Source: Halomonas sp. (GTDB lineage Bacteria > Pseudomonadota > Gammaproteobacteria > Pseudomonadales > Halomonadaceae). From it: a stretch of DNA of 12,376 nt. The notes beneath the pieces were generated by a model that worked only from the letters and a program-made list of their open reading frames with translations, was not told the DNA's origin and made no database searches. The stretch lies in the NCBI GenBank assembly GCA_003560175.1, contig PWIZ01000427.1:1-12376 (forward strand), in the 5' to 3' direction. Both the position numbers and the translations under genes were made by a program. Shown in pieces: positions 7,125 to 12,376 of the stretch (positions are counted from its first letter, which is position 1; every line of letters begins with the position of its first letter).

Positions 7125-7826
7125 ATGTCCCGCCTTCTCGTTCCCGCTGCTCTCAAGGCGGCCCTGCTGCTGGGCGGCTGCGCCACCGCCACCTCGCCGG
7201 CGCCGATCACCCCGGAGGGGCACGCACCGCTGTTGCCCTCCACGCTCTTTCCGGGGGGGGCCGACTCCTTCACCTCTTGGCAGTGTAATCCGAACCAGGC
7301 GCTGGTCACGGCCGCTTCGGAGGACGAGCTGCGCCTCTGGTCGGCCCACGGCGCCTGGCGGCTTCGGCCCGCCGTGGTGGCCAGCGGCGCCCGCTATGAG
7401 CAGGACGACGTCAGCTTCTGGAACAAGGGTGATTCTGCCATCGTGGAGACATCCCGGGGACGGCTGGAGTGCCAGGTCTACATGCAGCGTCAGGCGCTCA
7501 CCCGCCAGCAGCGCCCCGGAGTCATGTTCCAGGGGCGCGGCAACGAGCCGGGCTGGATGGTACACCTGGCCCATGATCGCCCTGAAGCGACCCTGACCCT
7601 GGACTACGGTACCCGGGAGCAGGCGCTGCCCTATCGGGTCACCGCCCTGGACAACGAGGCGGGACGCGTGGTGCTGGCCAGCGGCCGCGGCGATACGCCC
7701 TTCGAGCTGCGTATCGAGGCCCGCGCCTGCCTGGATGACATGAGTGGCGAGCCCTTCCCGGCGCGGGTCACCCTGACCGTCGACGGGGAGCAGTATAGGG
7801 GCTGCGGCCAGGGCATCGCCCCCTGA
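7125..7826 (+). CDS. Lipoprotein with an MliC lysozyme-inhibitor domain and a COG3650-like C-terminal domain
   Basis: Predicted lipoprotein of 233 residues. ATG 7125 follows AAGGAGA by 4 bases; the short signal peptide ends in LLGGC, with lipidation expected at Cys19. Residues about 47-118 resemble MliC/PliC inhibitors of C-type lysozyme: SGARY (87-91), SFWNKGDSA (97-105), and Cys54 and Cys116, which may form a disulfide. Residues about 130-230 form a second domain (FQGRGNEPGWMV ... CLDDMSGEPFPARVTL ... YRGCG) that I associate with the COG3650 family, with Cys202 and Cys227. The MliC part suggests protection against host lysozyme; the role of the second domain is unknown. A run of eight G at 7253-7260 crosses codons 43-46. 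Lys11 interrupts the signal-peptide core. Confidence 0.82.
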   Translation: MSRLLVPAALKAALLLGGCATATSPAPITPEGHAPLLPSTLFPGGADSFTSWQCNPNQALVTAASEDELRLWSAHGAWRLRPAVVASGARYEQDDVSFWNKGDSAIVETSRGRLECQVYMQRQALTRQQRPGVMFQGRGNEPGWMVHLAHDRPEATLTLDYGTREQALPYRVTALDNEAGRVVLASGRGDTPFELRIEARACLDDMSGEPFPARVTLTVDGEQYRGCGQGIAP

Positions 7827-7896
7827 AGCACCATGGGCGCTGCTGCGCTCCACAGCTCGCTACGCGCTCATAGGCATCATGTTCGTTTAGGGATGC

Positions 7897-7917
7897 TTTC
7901 GTTTTTATCGAACGAAA
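7897..7917. promoter_or_regulatory. Inverted repeat TTTCGTT-N7-AACGAAA upstream of azoR
   Basis: Perfect 7-bp arms lie at 7897-7903 and 7911-7917, with a 7-base spacer. A further TTCGTT copy lies at 7882-7887 in direct orientation. This can be an operator for an unlinked regulator. As RNA the arms form a hairpin that can extend outward to GC pairs at 7895-7896 and 7919-7920, past one bulged A, and that excludes the terminator hairpin starting at 7915. Confidence 0.45.
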
Positions 7918-7939
7918 AGCGCGGATTTTTGCGCTTTTT
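7915..7939 (+). terminator. Rho-independent terminator-like hairpin after the lipoprotein gene
   Basis: AAAAGCGC (7915-7922) pairs with GCGCTTTT (7931-7938) around an 8-base loop, and the T-run extends to 7939. The GC core is only 4 bp, so strength is moderate. It lies 88 bases after the lipoprotein stop and 63 before azoR, and would end read-through into azoR. An A-run on the left could also serve the opposite strand. Confidence 0.55.
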
Positions 7940-8002
7940 ATGGCAAATAATGCATCTATCATGGCGGTTACTGTTCTGCTTCCTCTCTCCAAGGAGATCG
8001 CC

Positions 8003-8608
8003 ATGACCCGCGTGCTCGTTCTTACCTCTTCCATCCTCGCCGAAAACGGTCAGTCCAAGGCCCTGGCCGAGCGTTTTATCGCCCAGGCCAACACCCGGGG
8101 CGGAGTCGAGGTGACCCATCGCGATCTGGTGGCCGAGCAGCTGCCCCACCTGAACTTGGCCGAGCTGGGCAGCTGGCAGGTGGCCGATGAGGAGCGTACC
8201 GCCGAGCAGCGCGAGTTGGCCTCACGCTCCGACGAACTGATCGACGAGCTGCGCGCCCACGATCTGGTGGTGCTGGCGGTGCCGATGTACAACTTCGGCA
8301 TTCCCAGCCAGCTCAAGGCTTGGTTCGACCGCGTGATGCGCGCCGGGTCGACCTTCCGCTACACCGAGAACGGTCCCCAGGGCTTGTTGGAGGGCAAGCG
8401 GGCGGTGATCCTGGCGGCTCGCGGTGGCCAGTATGCCGGTACCGAGATGGATACTCAGACCCCGCACCTCAAGCTGATGCTGGGCATGATCGGCATCACC
8501 GAGGTGGACACCGTCTTCGCCGAGGGCCTCAATATGGGTGAGGGCAAGCGCGACGCCGCCTTCAAGGAGGCTTGTCAGGCCATCGACGGCCTGGTGGAGC
8601 ACCTGTAA
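8003..8608 (+). CDS. azoR: FMN-dependent NADH:quinone oxidoreductase / azoreductase
   Basis: Flavodoxin-fold enzyme of 201 residues, the length of E. coli AzoR. It transfers two electrons from NADH through FMN to quinones or azo compounds in the cytoplasm. The phosphate-binding loop is SSILAENGQS (9-18); other family marks are VPMYNFGIPSQLKAWFD (93-109), TFRYTENGPQGL (117-128), the RGG of the flavin pocket (140-142) and GITEVDTVFAEGL. ATG 8003 follows AAGGAG by 6 bases, and the in-frame ATG at 7940 sits in the terminator/promoter region. AT-rich sequence at 7940-7965 (AATAAT at 7946, TATCAT at 7957) probably holds the promoter, but no good -35 is seen. The gene stands alone between two hairpins. 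Confidence 0.94.
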   Translation: MTRVLVLTSSILAENGQSKALAERFIAQANTRGGVEVTHRDLVAEQLPHLNLAELGSWQVADEERTAEQRELASRSDELIDELRAHDLVVLAVPMYNFGIPSQLKAWFDRVMRAGSTFRYTENGPQGLLEGKRAVILAARGGQYAGTEMDTQTPHLKLMLGMIGITEVDTVFAEGLNMGEGKRDAAFKEACQAIDGLVEHL

Positions 8609-8633
8609 GCGTTTATCGGCAAAGGCATCGCAA

Positions 8634-8667
8634 CGCAGCGGGGCGGCCAGTTGGCCGCCCCGCTGCG
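8634..8667. terminator. Bidirectional hairpin between convergent azoR and ydjM-like genes
   Basis: CGCAGCGGGGCGGCC (8634-8648) pairs perfectly with GGCCGCCCCGCTGCG (8653-8667) around AGTT, a very GC-rich 15-bp stem. It sits midway between the stop codons of two convergent genes. There is no T-run on either side, so it may act as a barrier or 3'-end protector rather than a canonical intrinsic terminator. Confidence 0.65.
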
Positions 8668-8687
8668 ATATTGGCATCGGCTCCGGA

Positions 8688-9755
8688 TCAGCATGGCTCG
8701 GGGGTGTCGAGTACCCAGCCGGCACTCACGAACTCGCTGGTGCATAGCGCAGGCTCAGGGGTCATGGCACGTCCGGCCAGCCTCGACAGCGCCTCTCGGG
8801 TGCCGCGTGAAGGGGCCTCGAGCTGCTCCGAGATTGCCACCTCCTGCCAGCCATTACCTTCGCGGGTGGCCAGGGTGAAGGCGAAGGGATAAAAGCCGGG
8901 AAAGCCCAGCCGCAGGTCGGTGGCTACCAGGGTCTCGCGGCCGTCGAGCGTCCGGGTGTCGTAGCGCAGGAAGGGGCCGGCGAACCAGTCCAGCCGTCGG
9001 CCGCGAGGGCTTTCCAAGGCCGCATCCTCCAGCTCGGCACCGCGGCGGTAGGTCTCCACCAGCGGCGGGGTGTCGCCGTCGAGCACGCCCACCAGCAGCT
9101 CGTGGTGTTCGTCATCGTGCACCACCGTCACTCGCCACAGCAGGGTGTTGAAGGGGGTGGGCTGGACCAGGCGCGGAGCCTCCTGCAGGCCCCGTTCGGC
9201 CAGCACCGGCTCGAGCCGATGCTCCACCAGCTGCTTGGCGCCGAAGGCGAACACCAGATAGGCGCTGGAGAGTGCCAGGCCCCAGGCCGGCCCGCGCCGG
9301 CCATTGCCGGTGGCCAGGGCCACGCCGATGCCCACCAGCAGGGGCAGGGTATAGAGCGGATCGATGATAAAGACGATGGGGTAGGCGGTGGGCCGCACGT
9401 CCATGGGCCACCACAGCTGGGTGCCGTAGGTGGTCAGGGCGTCGAGCAGCGGGTGGGTGGTCAGGCAGAGCACGTAAAAGAGCCACCAGTGCCAGAGCGG
9501 GATCGTCCTGGCCGCCTTCAGCCGCGAGGTAAGTAGAGCAAACAGGGTGCCGAGCCCGGTAAGCACGAACAGCGAGTGGGAGAAGCCGCGGTGCTCGGTG
9601 ACGTTGGCCACGGCGTCGCCGTAGTCGATGACCACGTCGAGGTCGGGCAGGGTGCCGAGCAGGGCACCCATCAGTACCGCCTTGCGGCCCAGGCGGCGGC
9701 CGAGCACAGCACCGCCAACGGCGGCCCCCAGGGCGGCCTGGGTAATCGAATCCAT
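8688..9755 (-). CDS. YdjM-family inner-membrane metal-dependent hydrolase
   Basis: Membrane protein of 355 residues related to YdjM/DUF457 predicted metal-dependent hydrolases. The N-terminal half has the family's conserved acidic and histidine motifs: PDLD (37-40), HRGFSHS (55-61) and THPLLD (100-105), which probably bind metal. Hydrophobic segments lie at about 5-20, 26-43, 60-77, 88-105, 127-148 and 157-172. The region from about 200 onward is soluble and absent from the roughly 196-residue E. coli YdjM; it ends in Cys355. The substrate is unknown. ATG 9755 is the family start (MDSITQAALG); GAGG lies 12 bases upstream, so initiation looks weak. tag ends 67 bases upstream on the same strand, so the two may be co-transcribed. 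No LexA box was found, although E. coli ydjM is SOS-controlled. Confidence 0.82.
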   Translation of the reverse strand: MDSITQAALGAAVGGAVLGRRLGRKAVLMGALLGTLPDLDVVIDYGDAVANVTEHRGFSHSLFVLTGLGTLFALLTSRLKAARTIPLWHWWLFYVLCLTTHPLLDALTTYGTQLWWPMDVRPTAYPIVFIIDPLYTLPLLVGIGVALATGNGRRGPAWGLALSSAYLVFAFGAKQLVEHRLEPVLAERGLQEAPRLVQPTPFNTLLWRVTVVHDDEHHELLVGVLDGDTPPLVETYRRGAELEDAALESPRGRRLDWFAGPFLRYDTRTLDGRETLVATDLRLGFPGFYPFAFTLATREGNGWQEVAISEQLEAPSRGTREALSRLAGRAMTPEPALCTSEFVSAGWVLDTPEPC

Positions 9756-9822
9756 CGGGAGGCGTTCCTCGCAGAGAGTGCCCGGCTATGATGCCACGGG
9801 CGAGGGCCGGGTTCCCGAAGAC

Positions 9823-10359
9823 TCAGCCTTGAGCCCAGCGCGGCCCGGCGGCGAGGATGCGCGCCTGCACCGGGCAGTCGTCGCGGTGGGCGCCGGGCAG
9901 GTAGCCGGTGCTCATCAGAAACTCCCCGGTGATCTCCGGCCCGGTGAAGCGGAAGGTGAGCTTGAAGAGCCGGACCCAGTCCGCGTGGGGCAGTGGGTGG
10001 TGGTGGTCGAGCCAGGCGGCGAAGCTGCCGTGATCATCGCGTAGGGCCTGGAGCACTCGGGCGTTGTGGATCACCGCCTCGACCTTCAGGCGATTGCGAA
10101 TGATGCCTGCGTCGGCCAGCAGCCGCGCGCGCTCGGCCTCGCCGTAGCCGGCCACCCGACCGATGGCGAAGCCCTCGAAGGCCTCCCGGAAGGCCGCACG
10201 CTTCTTCAGCACCGTCAGCCAGGAGAGCCCCGCCTGGTTGATCTCCAGCGCCAGGCGCTCGAACAGGGCCTCGTCGTCGGCCACCGGGAAACCGTATTCG
10301 TGGTCGTGATAGGGTCCGTGAAACGGATGGTCCGGGGCCAGGTCACAGTAGTGGCTCAT
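9823..10359 (-). CDS. tag: DNA-3-methyladenine glycosylase I
   Basis: Base-excision-repair enzyme of 178 residues (E. coli Tag 187) that removes 3-methyladenine from alkylated DNA. Zinc-snap ligands can be placed: Cys5, His18 (YHDHEYG), and His158 with Cys162 in the same HX3C spacing as E. coli His175/Cys179. The catalytic-pocket segment LEINQAGLSWLTVLKKR (38-54) carries Glu39 and Trp47, equivalents of E. coli Glu38 and Trp46. DAGIIRNRLKVEAVIHNA (83-100) matches the helix-hairpin-helix region. The start at 10359 has GGGGAG 7 bases upstream. Divergent from the DUF411 gene and upstream of the YdjM-like gene. No Ada or LexA operator was recognised. Confidence 0.92.
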   Translation of the reverse strand: MSHYCDLAPDHPFHGPYHDHEYGFPVADDEALFERLALEINQAGLSWLTVLKKRAAFREAFEGFAIGRVAGYGEAERARLLADAGIIRNRLKVEAVIHNARVLQALRDDHGSFAAWLDHHHPLPHADWVRLFKLTFRFTGPEITGEFLMSTGYLPGAHRDDCPVQARILAAGPRWAQG

Positions 10360-10394
10360 GCTAGGGCTCCCCGTCGCAAGCTGACGTGATCCAG

Positions 10395-10409
10395 GCCCTT
10401 GGCAAGGGC
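10395..10409. promoter_or_regulatory. 15-bp palindrome over the DUF411 gene -35
   Basis: GCCCTTG-G-CAAGGGC has perfect 7-bp arms around one central base. It covers the predicted -35 (10399-10404) of the plus-strand gene, a good place for a repressor. It does not match a metal-regulator operator that I can name. Confidence 0.45.
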
Positions 10410-10427
10410 TCTCTCGACGCCGACAAT
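10399..10427 (+). promoter_or_regulatory. Promoter of the DUF411 gene
   Basis: -35 TTGGCA (10399-10404, five of six) and -10 GACAAT (10422-10427, four of six) are exactly 17 bases apart. Transcription would begin near 10434, giving a leader of about 27 bases. The -10 overlaps the small palindrome ACAATTGT (10423-10430). Confidence 0.55.
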
Positions 10428-10460
10428 TGTGCCATTACCCTACACCGCTGAGTGCCTGCC

Positions 10461-10910
10461 ATGAAGAGAACGGTTCGCCCCCTTATCGCCGGCGCCCTGC
10501 TGGCGCTGCTGGCCGCCCCCGCCTGGGCCGAGCGGCCCTTGGTCGAGATGTACCAGGACCCCAACTGTGGCTGCTGCGGCGCCTGGGCCGACCATCTGGA
10601 GGCCCAGGGCTTCACCGTGGAGCGCCACAAGACCCGCGAGATGCGCGATATCAAGATCGAGCAGGGCCTCACCCCGGAGCTTGCCTCCTGCCACACCGCC
10701 ATGGTCGATGGCTATGTGATCGAGGGCCATGTGCCGGCGGCGGATATCCACCGCCTGCTGGAGGAGCGCCCGGACGTGGCGGGGCTCGCCGTGCCGGGGA
10801 TGCCCCACGGCTCGCCGGGCATGGAGACCGGCCGTCAAGATGACTACCGGGTGCTGGGCTGGCACCGCGACGACCGCACGCCGGAGATCTTCAACGAGTA
10901 CACTCACTGA
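10461..10910 (+). CDS. Exported DUF411 protein, putative metal-binding
   Basis: Small DUF411 protein of 149 residues. A typical Sec signal peptide ends AAPAWA, with cleavage expected after Ala23, so the mature protein of about 126 residues is periplasmic. The thioredoxin-like strand VEMYQDP leads into the signature CGCCGAW, with Cys36, Cys38 and Cys39; SCHTAMVDGYVIEGHVPAADI (76-96) supplies Cys77 and His78. Several DUF411 genes occur in copper or other metal resistance loci, so metal binding is likely but unproven; no metal transporter is next to this copy. Start ATG 10461 is chosen for its signal peptide; GTG at 10452 is in frame, and neither has a strong ribosome site. Confidence 0.85.
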   Translation: MKRTVRPLIAGALLALLAAPAWAERPLVEMYQDPNCGCCGAWADHLEAQGFTVERHKTREMRDIKIEQGLTPELASCHTAMVDGYVIEGHVPAADIHRLLEERPDVAGLAVPGMPHGSPGMETGRQDDYRVLGWHRDDRTPEIFNEYTH

Positions 10911-10974
10911 TCCAGATCGCCAGTAAAGCCCCGTTTCACTAGATAGTTTCGCTGTAAACGACAAGGAGTTGGCC

Positions 10975-11415
10975 ATGCAGTATCTGCACACCATGGTGCG
11001 CGTCAGCGACCTCGATGCCTCGCTGCGCTTCTACTGCGACCTGCTGGGCCTGAAGGAGGTGCGCCGCAAGGAGAACGACAAGGGACGCTTTACCCTGGTC
11101 TTCCTGGCCGCCCCCGAGGACGAGTCGCGCTCCGCCGAGCTAAAGGCGCCGGAGCTGGAACTCACGTATAACTGGGATCCCGAGGAGTACACCGGCGGGC
11201 GCAACTTTGGCCACCTGGCCTACCGGGTCGACGATATCTATGCCCTCTGCGAAAAGCTGCAGAACGCCGGAGTGACCATCAATCGACCGCCCCGGGATGG
11301 CCACATGGCCTTCGTCAGGAGCCCCGACGGCATCTCGGTTGAGCTGCTGCAGAAGGGCGACGCCTTGCCCCCGCAGGAGCCCTGGGCTTCCATGGAAAAC
11401 ACCGGCAGCTGGTAG
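10975..11415 (+). CDS. gloA: Glyoxalase I (lactoylglutathione lyase)
   Basis: Isomerises the hemithioacetal of methylglyoxal and glutathione to S-lactoylglutathione, the first detoxification step in the cytoplasm. It has 146 residues with all four metal ligands of the E. coli-type enzyme: His5 (YLHTMVRV), Glu62 (ELTYNW), His80 ([10 protein letters not shown]) and Glu123 (DGISVELLQ). The loop [11 protein letters not shown] (49-59) is a small insertion relative to E. coli. The E. coli-type length favours a nickel-type enzyme, but metal preference is inferred. ATG 10975 follows AAGGAG by 6 bases; a TTG two codons earlier is less likely. The gene lies 64 bases after the DUF411 gene and 35 before the META gene on the same strand, so it could share a transcript with either. 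Confidence 0.94.
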   Translation: MQYLHTMVRVSDLDASLRFYCDLLGLKEVRRKENDKGRFTLVFLAAPEDESRSAELKAPELELTYNWDPEEYTGGRNFGHLAYRVDDIYALCEKLQNAGVTINRPPRDGHMAFVRSPDGISVELLQKGDALPPQEPWASMENTGSW

Positions 11416-11427
11416 GTGGCCGGCCAC
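11416..11427. repeat. Perfect 12-bp palindrome after gloA
   Basis: GTGGCCGGCCAC is self-complementary and begins directly after the gloA stop codon. As RNA it could make only a 4-bp stem, so a terminator is unlikely. It may be chance in GC-rich DNA or a protein-binding site. Confidence 0.3.
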
Positions 11428-11450
11428 GTGACAAGGAAGAACGACGACCC

Positions 11451-11897
11451 ATGAAGATGACCGTTGTGGCCCGACTGGGCCTGGTGATGGCCGCCGCGAC
11501 CCTGCTGGCGGCCTGTGGCAGCCGCCCCGATGCGCCGCCGGAGCGTGAGGCGAGCCTCTCGGGCCCGGTGGTGGAACAGCGCTGGAACTTGCTGCTAGTG
11601 GGCACCGACGAGCGGCTCTCCCTGCCCGAGCCCGCCTGGTTCCGCATCGCGGCCGACGGGAGCGTCACCGGCAGCGACGGCTGCAACACGATGAATGGCC
11701 GGGTGCGCCTGGGCGAGAACCAGCGCATCGAGTTTTCGCAGCTAGCCACCACCCGGCGTGCCTGTCCCCAGGGCGAGGACGCGGCCAGGGTGACCGGCAT
11801 GCTGGAGACCGCCTACCGCTACCTGATCGATCATGACCGGCTGGTCTTCTTCGGCCCCGATCAGCGAGTGCTGGGCGGCTGGCGCAAGGCCAACTAG
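11451..11897 (+). CDS. META-domain (HslJ-like) lipoprotein
   Basis: Predicted lipoprotein of 148 residues with one META domain. The signal peptide ends LLAAC, placing the lipid on Cys22. The META domain runs from about 42 to 146: RWNLLLVG (44-51), the hallmark GSDGCNTMNG (74-83), then RIEFSQLATTRRACP (92-106) and LVFFGPDQ. Cys78 and Cys105 could pair in the periplasm. HslJ of E. coli is heat-induced and linked to novobiocin resistance, but META proteins are diverse and no activity can be assigned here. AAGGA lies 13 bases before ATG 11451, which is long; ATG 11457 is also in frame. The gene is 35 bases after gloA. Confidence 0.85.
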   Translation: MKMTVVARLGLVMAAATLLAACGSRPDAPPEREASLSGPVVEQRWNLLLVGTDERLSLPEPAWFRIAADGSVTGSDGCNTMNGRVRLGENQRIEFSQLATTRRACPQGEDAARVTGMLETAYRYLIDHDRLVFFGPDQRVLGGWRKAN

Positions 11898-12160
11898 GCG
11901 AAAACTCCGGCGGCATGGCAACTCGGGGCTGTTCCGTCGACAGGGCCCGGAGCGCCGGACCGACGGGGAGGCGCTGTGAATACTTCCCTGTACGCTACCG
12001 ATGCCCTGCTTCGCTCTCGCATCCTGCTCCGCTTGCAGGACCGGTGCTGGCCATCCATGGCCAGCCCGTTCGGAGCCATGCTCCTCACCCCTGGCATAGG
12101 ACCTCCCCTTTGCCCTGTCCCCGGCGCCCCTCGTGATCTGATCTATGGGGCGTTCGCTTT
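11898..12160. other. Convergent intergenic region with palindromes (263 bases)
   Basis: No gene is supported here. Three fold-back sequences are visible. CCGTCG (11934-11939) and CGACGG (11961-11966) enclose CCGG-AGCG-CCGG (11947-11958), a nested GC-rich stem soon after the META gene. GCTGGCCAT-CC-ATGGCCAGC (12046-12065) is a 20-base palindrome. GGGG (12147-12150) with CGCT, and AGCGCCCC ending at 12170, fold across the stop codon of the PAP2 gene. None has a T-run. They probably separate the two converging transcripts. Confidence 0.45.
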
Positions 12161-12376
12161 CTAGCGCCCCGGCAGCAGCGCCTGCACCTTGACCATGCCC
12201 GCGGTGAGGCCGCGGGCCATGGCCGGTCCCAGCGGGGTGAGCAGGAACCAGGGGGCGATGATCAGGTTGATGGCGAGGGCGCCGAAGTAGACGTCGCTGA
12301 ACCAGTGGGCGCCGCTCAGGATGCGCGGCGCACTGAGGATCACCGCCGCCACCAGGCTCACCAGCATCACCTTCAG
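12161..12376 (-). CDS. PAP2-superfamily phosphatase, C-terminal fragment (cut by right edge)
   Basis: The last 71 residues of a membrane protein continuing beyond the right edge; the frame is open to 12376, so internal Met or Val codons near the edge are not starts. APRILSGAHWFSDVYFG matches the third PAP2 signature (R-X5-H-X3-D), with the catalytic Arg, His and Asp present. A hydrophobic segment, ALAINLIIAPWFLL, follows, then a basic tail ending LLPGR. PAP2 enzymes dephosphorylate lipid phosphates such as phosphatidate, undecaprenyl diphosphate or lipid A; the substrate cannot be told from this fragment. Confidence 0.82.
   Translation of the reverse strand: MKVMLVSLVAAVILSAPRILSGAHWFSDVYFGALAINLIIAPWFLLTPLGPAMARGLTAGMVKVQALLPGR

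Noticed and set aside
9756..10460. LexA (SOS) box controlling tag or the ydjM-like gene
   Set aside because: I found no CTGT-N8-ACAG-like sequence in 9756-9822 or 10360-10460.
11915..12164. Small plus-strand frames in the last intergenic region
   Set aside because: Translations are Pro/Arg/Ser-rich with no domain, no convincing ribosome site and palindromes inside; treated as non-coding.
1..12376. Defence island, prophage, CRISPR or transposon
   Set aside because: Every substantial gene is a recognisable housekeeping, regulatory, stress or envelope gene; no direct-repeat array, transposase, integrase or tRNA-linked attachment site is visible.

Overview
The window reads as ordinary chromosomal DNA of a GC-rich gammaproteobacterium. 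The gene set and protein sequences suggest a Halomonas-like or Pseudomonas-like relative, but that placement is an inference without a database search. Genes are densely packed, with few long gaps. I see no rRNA, tRNA, CRISPR array, transposase, integrase or other mobile element.

Left part (1-3694). The 5' two-thirds or less of a class Ia ribonucleotide reductase large subunit gene (nrdA, minus strand, running off the left edge) is divergent from an RstA/RstB-type two-component system (plus strand). The 324-base gap between them holds the best regulatory signal of the window: a sigma70-like nrdA promoter, two NrdR boxes exactly 32 bases apart (one covering the -10), and two degenerate DnaA boxes just upstream of the -35. 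The NrdA N-terminus appears to carry two ATP-cone domains in tandem, the Pseudomonas-type arrangement.

Methionine block (3681-6997). metR (minus) and metE (plus) are divergent around a 104-base AT-rich control region with a MetR-box-like site, a metE promoter and a palindrome over the metE -10/start region. metR and rstB converge with a 14-base overlap of their 3' ends.

Middle part (6998-9755). A lipoprotein joins an MliC-type lysozyme-inhibitor domain to a second domain resembling the COG3650 family, and its gene contains a run of eight G. It is followed by azoR (FMN-dependent azoreductase) behind a cluster of overlapping hairpins. azoR and a YdjM-type membrane metal-dependent hydrolase gene converge on a strong 15-bp-stem hairpin.

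Right part (9823-12376). tag (3-methyladenine DNA glycosylase I) precedes the YdjM-like gene on the minus strand. Divergent from tag are three plus-strand genes: a secreted DUF411 cysteine-motif protein, gloA (glyoxalase I) and a META/HslJ-like lipoprotein. The last gene is the 3' end of a PAP2-family phosphatase on the minus strand, cut by the right edge.

Functional themes are dNTP and methionine metabolism plus stress handling (alkylation repair, methylglyoxal detoxification, quinone/azo reduction, envelope lipoproteins). I found no convincing new multi-gene system. The more interesting points are control regions and domain arrangements.
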